A stretch of DNA of 64,000 bases from Pseudogymnoascus destructans (taxonomy: Eukaryota > Ascomycota > Leotiomycetes > Thelebolales > Thelebolaceae): the NCBI RefSeq assembly GCF_001641265.1, contig NW_020167523.1, positions 1,724,592 through 1,788,591 on the forward strand, written 5' to 3'. The translations under genes and the position numbers were made by a program. Position 1 is the first letter of the stretch. Every line of letters starts with the position of its first letter. This document shows positions 1-10,461 of the stretch, one piece after another. The notes below the pieces were generated by a model, which made no database searches, was not told where the DNA came from, and saw nothing but the letters and a program-made list of their open reading frames with translations.

Positions 1-1868
1 GGCGATCCCATCCCCATCCCTCCCATATCCATCCCAGCACCCTGCTGCATCCCCGGCCCCATCCGCTGCTGCCCTCCCTGCTGCGGTCCTCCCGGCTGCC
101 CAGGCCGCCACCCAGGCTGCTGCTGCTGCATCTGCTGCTGTTGCTGTTGCTGTTGCCTCATCCGCTGCAACTGCTGTTGCTGTTGCGCATTCGGCTGCTG
201 CTGGGACATCTGCTGCATACCCTTCCGCTGCATGAATTCCATCTTCTGCGCCTGGCTCATCTGCGCGAGCTGCGCTTGCATTTGCGCTGCCATCTGGGCC
301 TTTTGCGGGGCCGAGGGGCCTGGCTGCTGTTGCTGTTGTTGTTGCTGCTTTTGAGCTGCTTGTGCGGGTTGCACGGTCGGTTCTTTCTTGGGGTCCACGC
401 CGGGGAAGAGCTCTTGGAGGCGCTTGTATTGTTTCTTCAAGGTCTCGGCGCGGTCTTCGACTTCGGTGTCTGCGGCGCAATCGGTGCTTTTGACTGAGCC
501 ATTGGGAGAGGTTGCCGACGAGGCAGCGGGTTTGGGGAGGGGGGTGAGAGACGGTGCCGAGATGACGGCGGGGTGAGGTGGGATCTGTGATGACGGTTTG
601 TGTGACCGGTCAGCGATGGCGGCGAGGTATGCAAGGTTATATTGTATCCTCCGCATGCATCTGTCGATCGTTAGTAGTGGTCTTCCATAGTCATATCAAC
701 AGAACATACTCCACGAATTCCTTGCCCGTAACAGGATCAATCTTAGGCTTCTCCTTCGCCTTCTCTTTGTCCTTCGCTCCCTTAGCCCCGTCCTCTTTCT
801 CATCCTTCTTGTCGTCCGACTCAACCTTCGCCTTTGCTTCCGCCTGCACCGCTTGTAGCCGCATCACCTCCATCAACAGCACCCTATTTATATCCAACAG
901 CAGGCTAACCCTATCCTTCTCCCTCACTTCAGACCCAGGGCTCAACGGCGTAGACATAGCCCCAGCCGACGTGGGCAACGACGGCGTCACTGGCGTCTGC
1001 CCCGCTGATTGTTGCACCGGCTGCTGCCCTTGCTGTCCCTGCTGCGCGTGCGGCTGCTGTTGCATAGGCATCGCCATCTGCGGTGTTCCTGGCTGAGGAG
1101 GCATAAACTGCGACGGGGCCTGTGTATGCGGTGGTGTCGTGTGTTGTCCGGGGACAGAACCGTATGAAGAACCACGCTGTGGCGTTCCCATTTGCTGTTT
1201 TTGGTGCTGCTGAGGGGTGTGCATACGCTGCTGAGGCGCTGGCTGGACGAAGCTTGACTGTGCAGCATTCGCGCCAGCGGGGAGGAAAGCCTGTTGTTGA
1301 GGACCAGAGGATGGCGCGCCACCTTGCATGCCGTATGGGGAGTTGTTGTAGGGCGTCTGGTAGGATGCTATTGTGTCCGTGTTAGTGGCTGACTATCGAT
1401 AACAGGAGGTACTTAAATAGCAAAGGCAAGAGCGACGCATGAAAATTACCGGTGTGCTTGGATCGGCACTGAAGGCGCGCATGAGGTGCAAGGCCAACAT
1501 CTCGATACAGCACACGCGCAGCCCTCTGCCCGCTAGCGGTGCGCAATCAAAGACGATCAAAGCAAACATATCAAGAACTCACCAATGCCATTGTTTCCCG
1601 GACCCATATGCGGCATTCCGGCGCCGCCATTCTGCATCATCACCGCGTTTGGGCCTGGCACCATATTGGGCCCATTCATACCGGGGCCGTAAGGCGGTTG
1701 CTGCGGGCCGCCACCCATCGGCATCCCCCCGAATTGTTGGCCCTGCTGAGGGTTATACATCATCTGCTGCTGCTGTGCCGCGGGATTCTGGATGTAGCCA
1801 GGCTGTTGTTGTTGCGGTGGAGGAGGCGCATTAGGACCCGGCGCAAAGGGATACTGTGGTGCGTACAT
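1..1868 (-). CDS. Gln-rich SS18/SSXT-like protein (3' end cut by window edge)
   Basis: Coding pieces on the minus strand are 1868-1583, 1367-710 and 660-1; the frame is still open at base 1. Intron 1 (1582-1368) has a GTGAGT donor and joins two phase-1 ends. Intron 2 (709-661) has a GTATGT donor and an ACTAAC branch. The protein is rich in Gln, Pro, Met and Gly. Around residues 248-270 it has a helix (RVSLLLDINRVLLMEVMRLQ), and just after intron 2 a second block (YNLAYLAAIAD). That pair resembles the two halves of the SSXT domain of SS18, the SWI/SNF-associated coactivator, here split by a Lys/Glu-rich insert. A role in transcription or chromatin is inferred from this similarity. The C-terminal part is long poly-Gln, so a generic Gln-rich coactivator is the alternative. 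The start is the first ATG of the open first exon. Confidence 0.65.
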
Positions 1869-3145
1869 GGCCTTGGCCCAGGGGAGTGGGGGGGTGTGGG
1901 GGCCTGGGGGGGGAGGGGGGTATGAAGAGGGTCTGCGCTCGATGAGTGGCTATGGTTACTCGAAACTCTCGATGTTGGTTGTCAGGATGTGTCTTGGAGT
2001 CGAGGGTGTATCGTTTTATGCGAGGGATCTTCGCCGCTTCGAAATGTTTCAATGCGTACTTGTGCGGAGTGGGTAAGGTGCGACTGCTGGGGGGTAGGGA
2101 TCGGTAGGGATCAGGAGGGATCAAGGGACGCGACCGACGCGACCGAGATGCAGCCTTCCTGTGACAGCACTGTATTGTACAGTACGGATGGATAAGATCT
2201 CAAGGATATAAGGCCGTGAGTGGCTGGGGAGAGTCAAATGGCGCGTCGACGGGGAATATGGCGGCTTTAGTTGTGGTATCTGGTGGCGTATTCGAATATG
2301 CGCTGGGTATGTATGATGTATGATAGGCTGCATGCGATATACAGTACTTATTGAGTATATTGGAGGATCTAGAAGGGGATCGTAAGTAGATGAAGCTGAT
2401 TACTGGTGTAGAAACTGCGGCATCTCACTGATCTCGCTCTGTCGTTCTGTCGCTCTGTTTTCGGAGAATATGTCACGGTAGGACGGACGCTCGACTCGTG
2501 TACAAGGCTACAAAGGCCTAACGTTATACTATAATTGCCAATATTGTCTGGTATATAGCTTCACCGACACTTCAATGGCGTTTCGCCTTCTGTCAGAGGT
2601 ATACGGAGGAGATATATACAAGGAGATATGAGGATATAAAGGTCTTAAAGGAGAAAATGATGTGTCTATTGCGACTGACGCGAGCTAGATTCAGGATACT
2701 TTGATAATCCGTCAGAGACAAAGGTGGTGCACGTGACCGCTGTTTGACGAGGCTGATGTTCAAGGACAAACAGAGCGACAGCGATGAGACTCATTATCTA
2801 GATTCATAAATGGCTTAAGAGATAGACAGGGTCGTCACTATGTCAGGAATCTCACATTGGGAATATGGGTCATCAATCTATTTGCATTATCTAGGAGAGC
2901 GTGTTCGTGCGCCTGGTCTTGTTGATATATGCTGCGTCTGCTTGCCTTTTGGCGACCATTTAATATATAGCCATTTGTGAGTATCACAAATACTCTAGTC
3001 ACCATAAAGTGTTCTACTCTCTTCCAAAAAACGGCTGCGTATATCGACATATAAATTCCGGGTATCTCATTTCACATTATACACTTATTTTATCATCCAC
3101 CCCCCCCTTATCCACTCCCCACCGGCCTCGCAATCCCACTCAAAT
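1869..3145. other. Intergenic region, promoter side of the SSXT-like gene
   Basis: No gene recognised in about 1.28 kb. It lies 5' of the SSXT-like gene and 3' of the PCI gene. It holds short purine-rich repeats near 2610-2660 (variants of AGGAGATAT) and a CACGTG hexamer at 2730-2735. Confidence 0.6.
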
Positions 3146-4747
3146 TCACCACCCCCCCATCCTCACCTGCGTCTTCCCACTCCCACTCACCCACCCCGGC
3201 ACATCCCCCGCCGCCACAGCCCTCGCCTTCATCACCCCCCACGGCGCCGGAAACCCCGCCGCCAGCGGCCCCCCCTTCTGCTTCGCCCCCAAAATCGCAA
3301 AACGCTTCAGGCTATGGCTCACGAACCCATGCAGCAGGTCCTGCGCTACAAGACTCGCGACGATGGCTTCCACGTCTGAGATATCAGGCATTAGCGACCC
3401 GCTAATCAGTCCCATGCTAGGCTGTAACTTGCGCCCCTGCCGCGTTGCGTCGGCTTCGAGTGTGCGCTGGCAGAGTTGCGCGGCGAGGAGGAGGGCGTGC
3501 AGGTCGAGCGTTGGCGCTTTTCGGGTCGTCGTGTCGGCGGGTGCGTCGTAAGTGAGAAGAAAGGAACGGCGGGCGAGAGAGCGCCACACGAGTGTGTCGC
3601 CACGGTAGAGGAGGGGGAGGAGGATGCCCCTGCGCAGGAACCAGGCGTGGTGGGGTGATGTGGGGCCGAGGGCCTTGCGGTAGGCGGCGAGGTTGCCGGT
3701 GCGCATTGCGGCTATTACGGGCGCGAATTTGGGGTGAAGTGTGGAAGCCTCAGGGCGGGCGAGGAGAGCTGGTGAGGGGTGGCGTCCAAGGATGAGAGAG
3801 GTGGTGATGAGGTAGATGAGGATGTTGCGGCGTTGGTTGATGCATTGGGCGTGGCATTGTGTGTAGGCGGATTGGAGGCATAGGTGGGCTTTGTAGAAGT
3901 GGGTGTTGGAGAAGAGGAAGCGGCCTAGGTAGTAGAGGTAGGTGACGCGGTGGGAGGCGGGGTATAGCGCCAGTGGTGGAGAGTTCTGCATGATGTTTGT
4001 GAAGAGCTGTTCGGCGAGTGGGGTCTTTTGGCACTGCATAGGGTTAGGAGATGAGTGGCATGGATAGGTCCGGGCCGTACTCACACGAAAGAGGAGCTTG
4101 AGGACGAGATTGGCGAAGGAGTAAATGCCGACTTTCTTTCCCTCTGGTTTCCCATCCTTAATGCCATCACGGTTCAACGTCCGCTCCGTGAGACAGATAG
4201 TGAAAGCCCGCTGTATCGACTCAGCCGTCCCCTCAACCAGCGTCTTTCGTGCCTCGCCGTCGTCCGCCGCGCGCCAGCGGCGTGTCAAATCGGGCCGCTT
4301 ATCAAGAGTCATGGCTAGTGTAGCTAGCGCCGTGCATAATTGGATGGTGGTGGGAAGGACAAGGATGCCGTATGACGCATTCGACATGGCTGTGATGCAA
4401 GAACTATCCGTATATTGTCAGCATTGAAGTCTACTATTGGGGTTCGGGGGCAGGACTCACTTGACAAGGGCGCTCAGCTGGGTATGTGTCTCCATGAGGT
4501 TCCCATAGTCGACACGGCGGAAGAAATCGAGGTAGAGCGTCATGAAGGCAATGAAGCCCGGCCACGCATCGTCATTATCAATCTTCTCCACGGCCTTGTC
4601 AATGTCAATGGACTTGAGCTCCCTCGATAGCTCGGCGTAAGCATCGGCGAGGGGTGGCTCAACCACGAGCCATTGCTGGAGCTGGGCGGCATCTTTGGCG
4701 CGGAGGAAGCCAGAGATGGACGAGAGGAACTCGTCGGTTCTGCCCAT
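3146..4747 (-). CDS. PCI-domain protein, Thp1/PCID2 (CSN12-like) family
   Basis: Exons 4747-4461, 4403-4085 and 4033-3146 give 497 residues. Introns of 57 nt and 51 nt both use GTGAGT donors; branch-like CTGAC and CTAAC precede the acceptors. The centre (RVTYLYYLGRFLF, then RRNILIYLITTSLILGRHPS) matches the conserved core of PCID2/Thp1 and the related CSN12, and the C-terminal third fits a PCI/winged-helix region. In the family, Thp1/PCID2 is the TREX-2 scaffold linking transcription to mRNA export at the nuclear pore. The N-terminus fits PCID2 better than CSN12, so TREX-2 is the preferred reading, by inference. The 51-nt intron keeps frame if retained. The start is the first ATG at 4747; an acceptor-like CTCTCCAG sits just before it, so a further 5' exon is possible. 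Confidence 0.72.
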
Positions 4748-5068
4748 CCTGGAGAGCAATGGGGGGGGGTTAGCAGGGTAAGCAGGGGAGGTTTGCTATT
4801 CCGTACTGTTGTCCGTAGGTTACTTCTTGCCCCGCCGAGATACAGAGAGGTGGGAGTGGTTGACCAGACAGAGGAATGGTACTAGCGCAAGGCTGAAAAG
4901 GCTGAGGACGGAGCGGGAGGAACAAAGATCCCGGGACTCAAAGATCCCCACCGCCGCAACGGCGGCGGAAAGAATAGATGTCGCGCTAGCCTTAATTAGG
5001 TCTAGACTCCATTGTATTATTAAGGATGGTCCGGGCGCCCTCTAAAAACAACGACAAGCGGTTCCAGT
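4748..5068. other. Short intergenic region between PCI gene and pogo element
   Basis: About 320 bp that should contain the PCI gene promoter. No gene seen. The pogo element is inserted immediately beyond it, so the insertion lies roughly 320 bp upstream of the start codon. Confidence 0.5.
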
Positions 5069-5070
5069 TA

Positions 5071-6799
5071 CAGTCAATGACCGCCTTGGCGATATTTACT
5101 AGCTCGTTTGCTGCCAGTCTCCTGAAAAGCTCAAAGTTCCCTCTAAGCTTCTCATACGCTCAGGAGCCGTGGCTTCGCATGTTTCCCTGAATTCTAAAGC
5201 TAATTCCATGCCCTTAATCGCAGTCTGAATAGAAGGAGGCTGGCTTATAGGTGCTTCACCATATGCTTCCTGATCTTCTTCAGTAGCAGCTGTCTCTGAG
5301 ATTTCAGTAATTAAATGCTGCAATAATCCATCGCCTGAAGAAAAACTATCCATAATTTCAGGCTCTGTCTCATCAGCAGGATTCAGGAAGCTCTGTATGT
5401 CCATTAAGTTGTGGATTCTGCCTGAATTTTCCACTATCTTATAAGTGGCATCTAAGCCAGGAGGCATAAGCTGTGTAGGAAGCTGAATTGGACTCTTAAC
5501 AACGGTGCTTTTCCTAAAGCAGTTGTAGACTGTGGTTGAAGAAACATCATGGTTCCAGCTTTCCAAAGCCCACCTAATCGCAAAGAGAAGATTGATGCCA
5601 TCTAAAGGGTTCCTTTCCAGCTCCCACTCCTGCAACATGAATTTTAAAAGCTTTTGCTTATAATAATTTTTAAAAGACTGAATAATCCCCTGGTCTAGTG
5701 GTTGGAATCGACTTGTTGAATTTGGAGGTAAGAAGACCACTCGGATATTAGGGGGAGGAGGCTTCACTTCAAGAGCCGTATAATGAGCTGAAAAGTTATC
5801 CATGGTAAGAAGGATTCTCCTAGAGAATCCTACATGCCTGTAGAAGGCTTCCAACCATAGTTCCATAATGTCTGTTGTCATCCAGGCCTTCTTATTCCAT
5901 CTCCAATGAGCTCCCATTGCATCCACACTAACATTGCAAAGGCATCTTGGTGTCTAGCCTTTGCCAATTAACCAGAGGGAAACTTGTCAGTACCTGATGC
6001 ATTGCAGCAAAAGACAACGCTAATTTAATCCTTATTCTTCTTAAAACCTGACTGTCTTGCTGATGACAGTCCCTTAGAAGGTAGCATCCTCCAAAAGAGC
6101 CCAGTCTCATCCATGTTGTAGATATCTTCCTCGTTGTAGTCCCCTGCAAGTGTCACAATCGCTGCCATCTCAATGCTCGCGTTAGAGCTGACAGAGCCAG
6201 CTTCTCCATGTTGAATTCATGTCTTGAGATTATGTCGTCTTTTAAATCGAGTTAACCATCCAGTTGTGAACTGAGGCTCGTCCTCAGATGAGTATTGTGG
6301 GATCTGTCACCATAGAATTCGTGCTTTCTCTTGTAGGAGAGGTCCGTTTGTGAAGTCTCCCTGGTTTTCGATGTGACGTTGCCAAATCACGAGGAGTCTC
6401 TCCAATTCAGGCCAAGCTACATAGGTCTCTCCTGTGTCTTTTTCTTCTTCTTCGTCGAGATGCTGCCACTGAGATTCTAGCGAGTCTGACACAGTGGAAT
6501 GACCTAGCTTAATGCTGTACTGTCTTTCGAACCACTCAATACAGGCTTTCTGGGTAGGGCGTTGGGTGTGTTGGTAGAATTTGCGTAGCACAGGACTCTG
6601 GTCATGGCTGATCTTCTTTTTGGCTGCCATTTTTGAGACAAAAGTAGACCACAGATCCGATATTTGGCTAGAATGTTGTCAATATCACGATCAGCGGTCT
6701 GAGGCCACATTTTGGTGTGTTTTTTACCAGGCCAAGAGGTCAGCACCGGATATGTGGTCATATCGCCAAGGCGGTCACCGGCTTGGCGGTCATTGACTG
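5071..6799 (-). mobile_element. Tc1/mariner pogo-type DNA transposon, complete ends but dead
   Basis: The element is flanked by TA on both sides (5069-5070 and 6800-6801), the target duplication of Tc1/mariner elements. Terminal inverted repeats are 5071-5095 and 6760-6799. Both begin CAGTCAATGACCGCC and end TTGGCGATAT when read inward; the left copy lacks 15 bp present in the right one. The whole element is 1729 bp, the normal size for pogo/Fot1 elements, and carries one transposase remnant on the minus strand. Because it is intact end to end, its inactivity comes from point damage in the transposase rather than truncation. Confidence 0.88.
5099..6630 (-). pseudogene. Pogo/CENP-B-like transposase, inactivated
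   Basis: Reading from ATG at 6630, the N-terminal part is the helix-turn-helix/CENP-B DNA-binding region (KACIEWFERQYSIKLGHSTV). The DDE nuclease core follows: YNMDETGLFW holds the first Asp, LLTMDNFSAH the second, and PPNSTSRFQPLDQGII the third acidic region. The frame is broken by a TGA just after ARILW (near 6305), a TGA after HNLKT (near 6225), a TAA after KKNKD, a further TAA, and a frameshift near 5935-5960. At two of the stops, homologues would be expected to carry Arg (after HNLKT and after KKNKD), so CGA-to-TGA/TAA change is likely; that is consistent with, but does not prove, RIP mutation. Confidence 0.88.
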
Positions 6800-6801
6800 T
6801 A

Positions 6802-7255
6802 TAAGGCAGTTTCGTATCAATACCTGTACTACAGGCGAATTGTGTACTGTGTAAGAAGTATCATCTGTACTATTGTCATCATGTAGTTTTTTTTCTTAGT
6901 GGCTAGTCGAATGCAGACTCTGCTTATTAACGGACTTTGAAAATTCTCATTGACGAAGCGTGCATTAGTGATCAGTGATCAAGATCCTACCATCTTCATT
7001 GGCTCTACCAGGTTATCTCCTATAGTATTTTCATAGTGCCCTATAACATTTTTGTATGCCCACTTCTAGCTCTTACCATGTAGTTACTCGTACGTACAGG
7101 ATGATACATTTGTCAGCAGCTATCTATCACTTTGGCCTAGTTGCGATGCAACAGCTACCTGGCAGTGTTCAGCACGGGTAGGTATATACCCAGCGTATCC
7201 AGGTATATACCCGGGATATACCTACCTTTCTGATTTCTTATACCTACCCATTGTC
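6802..7255. other. Unassigned stretch with a hAT-like terminus
   Basis: No gene. From 7163 the sequence reads CAGTGTTCAGCAC and continues into repeated GGTATATACC palindromes up to about 7250. The first 12 bases differ at one position from the end of the hAT element at 62167. It is probably a terminal remnant of a related hAT element. Confidence 0.45.
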
Positions 7256-7425
7256 ATACTATACTGACATTCGTTGCACTCAGTTTGCTATCAAACTCAA
7301 GATCAAACTTAGAAATCTCCTCCTCAAACCTACAAGTCACCATACATATCTTGGCTTATCACACCAACAACAAGAGCAATACTACTCAACGATTGCTGCA
7401 AACTCTTCTACTACATCTGTTTATG
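7256..7425 (-). repeat. Fragment of gypsy internal sequence, minus orientation
   Basis: This stretch is a reverse copy of sequence found again on the plus strand at about 8270-8400 and 9640-9790. The shared part includes the complement of TTTGAGGAGGAGATTTC and AGTTTGCTATCAAACTCAAG. It lies next to a minus-oriented copy of the ~575 bp repeat, in the same relative order as the plus copy at 8801-9790, so it is read as part of the same decayed retroelement. Confidence 0.6.
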
Positions 7426-7575
7426 CTACATACATCACGGCATATCATTTGGACACTCATTGAACAAATTATTAAGAAAACCTCCTCCTTAAGGGGGGTG
7501 GGCCAATACTACCACATGGCATATCTCTACCAACTAGAGGCCTAGGAACATGAACGATAGCTCCAAAAGCTTCTA

Positions 7576-8151
7576 CAACCCTCTATGATTCATTACACGT
7601 CATTGCTCTTTAGTTACCCACAAGATTGGTTAAGTTATGACATAATTTGTCTATATGGATACTCTGACCTTGGACCTCCTTTTACTTCCTATAGGCTACG
7701 AACCTAAGAGATGGTTCTATGGGATTCTCTTACGTCGACTACAGTTACCAAGCCTGGTAAGTCATGGAAAGTCTTGGAAAATGAGAGAACTACACTCCTT
7801 TAGCATAAATAGGATTGCCCTTTCCTTAAGAAAGGGCAAGCAGACAATACAGTAAATTGACTATCACATACTTCCATGTCTTTTCCAAGCTTCCAAGCAT
7901 TCATCTTGTTACTCCTTGTTTCTGAAAAGTCAGTGAGGTGTTAACCTCTGACTTATCCCTGAGTTCCCAGACTCAACATTTGTTGCAACTTGTCTGAACC
8001 ACTTCACTACATCACACACCTGATTGCTGCGTTGTGGAATAGTCTAAGCTACGACCCTTTGGCTCTTTTTCCTAAGACAGTGTGTTGTCTTAGTAAATTC
8101 ATCCCTTCCTTGGGTGGCTAGATTCTCACATCTGGTGCACCCACCATTACA
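7576..8151 (-). repeat. Left arm of ~575 bp inverted repeat (probable LTR, minus)
   Basis: Nearly identical in reverse complement to 8801-9376. The edges are sharp: the right edge at 8151 reads CCATTACA, the complement of TGTAATGG at 8801. An identical 66-codon open frame occurs in both copies (7655-7855 plus and 9097-9297 minus), but that reflects repeat identity rather than a gene. The TG-starting end and the position beside gypsy internal fragments suggest an LTR. The other end is not sharply defined and no PBS was recognised, so the class remains an inference. Confidence 0.7.
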
Positions 8152-8400
8152 GGAGTGATGTCATGTAATGAATCATAGAGGGTTGTAGAGATATGCTATG
8201 TGGTCATATCGGCCCAGTAACTAAGGAGCAATGACGTGTAATGAATCATAGAGGGTTGTAGCAATCGTTGAGTAGTATTGCTCTTGTTGTTGGTGTGACA
8301 AGCCAAAATATGTATAGTGACTTGTAGGTTTGAGGAGGAGATTTCTAAGTTTGCTCTTGAGTTTGATAGCAAACTGAGTGCAACGAATGTCAGTATAACA
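8152..8400 (+). repeat. Direct copy of gypsy internal sequence
   Basis: Closely matches 9538-9785 in the same orientation, including GTAATGAATCATAGAGGG and the run up to TAGCAAACTG. It ends around GAATGTCAGTATAACATCA, which aligns with the start of the protease-encoding stretch near 9775. Between 8400 and 8800 I see no other copy and no gene. Confidence 0.6.
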
Positions 8401-8800
8401 TCAATGACGGAAGGGATCAGAGTCAGACAGGTTACAGTCACGTGGGGAGAGTTAGGGCAGGTTAGCCGAGTTGGACCCATTTCGGTTACTTAAGGGGATT
8501 GACCCAACGGGGTTCCTCATCATCTTTTTCGTATCCTTTGTAGTAGACCTATAGGATAGCATCCGTTTAGCCTCTGACTCGCACTCTCATATGCTATTAC
8601 TGTGAGCTGGGTGCCCTGTGTCCTGACATTATACAAAAAAGATCACGCCTGCCGGGGACGGCCGTACTTCAATAATATCCCACACCGGAACGACTCAGGA
8701 AAACTACCATTATGACATCGACTGCGACTCGGTGACGTTTCGGAGGAGAGACCTGACGACTTCAAATAGCCGTGATTCCAGAGATCTCACGGACAGCCAG

Positions 8801-9376
8801 TGTAATGGTGGGTGCATCAGATGTGAGAATCTAGCCACCCAAGGAAGGGATGAATTTACTAAGACAACACACTGTCTTAGAAAACAGAGCCAAAGGGTCG
8901 TAGCTTAGACTATTCCACAACGCAGCAATCAGGTGTGTGATGTAGTGAAGTGGTTCAGACAAGTTGCAACAAATGTTGAGTCTGGGAACTCAGGGGTAAG
9001 TCAGAGGTTAACACCTCACTGACTTTTCAGAAACAAGGAGTAACAAGATGAATGCTTGGAAGCTTGGAAAAGACGTGGAAGTATGTGATAGTCAATTTAC
9101 TGTATTGTCTGCTTGCCCTTTCTTAAGGAAAGGGCAATCCTATTTATGCTAAAGGAGTGTAGTTCTCTCATTTTCCAAGACTTTCCATGACTTACCAGGC
9201 TTGGTAACTGTAGTCGACGTAAGAGAATCCCATAGAACCATCTCTTAGGTTCGTAGCCTATAGGAAGTAAAAGGAGGTCCAAGGTCAGAGTATCCATATA
9301 GACAAATTATGTCATAACTTAACCAATCTTGTGGGTAACTAAAGAGCGATGACATGTAATAAATCATAGAGGTTCG
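8801..9376 (+). repeat. Right arm of ~575 bp inverted repeat (probable LTR, plus)
   Basis: Plus-oriented partner of 7576-8151, starting TGTAATGGTGGGTGCA. The two arms are separated by about 650 bp, so the pair forms a large inverted repeat. Downstream on the same strand come internal gypsy sequence, protease and reverse transcriptase remnants, the order expected after a 5' LTR. Confidence 0.7.
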
Positions 9377-9408
9377 TAGGAGCTTTTAGAGCTCTTACGA
9401 ACCTCTAT
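9371..9408. repeat. Near-perfect hairpin at the end of the right arm
   Basis: GAGGTTCGTAGGAGCT and its complement face each other with one mismatch across a two-base loop-like centre (TTTTAGAGCTC). It sits at the outer boundary of the 575 bp repeat. Confidence 0.6.
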
Positions 9409-9534
9409 GAGTAGTGGTCGGCATTATGGAGTTGTGATGTGGGAGGATGTGATGTCGTGGTTCAGATGGGGTGGATGGGTTCGATATGGAGCTTTGATAT
9501 AGGCCTCTAGTTGGTAGAGGTATGTCATGTGGTA

Positions 9535-9790
9535 GTATGAGTGATGTCATGTAATGAATCATAGAGGGTTGTAGAGATATGCTATGTGGTAATATCGGCC
9601 CAGTAACTAAGGAGCGATGACGTGTAATGAATCATAGATGGTTGTAGCAATCGTTGAGTAGTATTGCTCTTGTTGTTGGTGTGATAAGCCAAAATATGTA
9701 TAGTGACTTGTAGGTTTGAGGAGGAGATTTCCAAGTTTGCTCTTGAGTTTGATAGCAAACTGTGGAGCACGTGTGTCAGTATGACATAAC
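9535..9790 (+). repeat. Gypsy internal fragment preceding protease remnant
   Basis: A direct repeat of 8152-8400 at high identity. It runs straight into the protease-coding segment; little or no gag-sized sequence remains between the presumed LTR and the protease, so most of gag is deleted. Confidence 0.55.
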
Positions 9791-10461
9791 AGTCGAAGGA
9801 CGCCAGATATATAACTGCCCCTTTGTACTCCTGGACCTCGGAGCACAAGATGTGATAATTGGGAAGAAGCTTTTCAGCCGCTTCCAAATACTACTCGACT
9901 ATGCAAAGAGCTGGTTAGTATGGCCAAAGGAGTACCCGCCGACTCCTAGCTGGAGCAAGGAGATCACCTTGCCCTACTACATGCGAGAAACGTCCATTCG
10001 ACATCCCACATACCAGCTGGATGCGAATCGCAGGGATGCTGCCATCCACCGCAAAGACAGACGCCACGCAGGCGGACGCTCGATGAACATGAAAGTGATA
10101 ACTTCAGGCTATGAAGAGATCACTGTTATGCCACCGAGCCCTACCTGAAACCAAGAGGTTTCTCCCCCACTACTAGTGAAACTGGTACCTAGTTTCACAC
10201 CCATACGGATATGCGAAATCAGTGCCAATGCCTTCCATCACGAGATGATGCGAAGCGACTAACGGACGGTCCCGCAACCTATGAGCGGTATATGAATGAC
10301 GTCCTGATGCAATATTTAGATGACTTCTGTACCGCATACTTAGACGACATCCTAATCTATTCAGAGGACCCTACGGAACACATAGAGCATGTGCATAAGG
10401 TCCTACAGCGTCTCCGAGAAGCTGGACTCCAAGCCGATTTGAATAAATGCGAGTTCAACGT

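Noticed and set aside
1368..1582. A possible middle exon in the SSXT-like gene (around 1440-1530 on the minus strand)
   Set aside because: A single intron joins matching phase-1 ends directly; the candidate exon would need a frame that encodes nothing family-like.
7655..9297. Two identical 66-codon open frames (7655-7855 plus, 9097-9297 minus)
   Set aside because: They are the same stretch of the inverted 575-bp repeat; identity follows from the duplicated DNA, and no family or codon pattern supports a protein.
9371..9408. Hairpin as a rho-independent-type terminator or small RNA
   Set aside because: The context is a eukaryotic repeat boundary with no T-run or promoter; it is better read as part of the mobile-element repeat.
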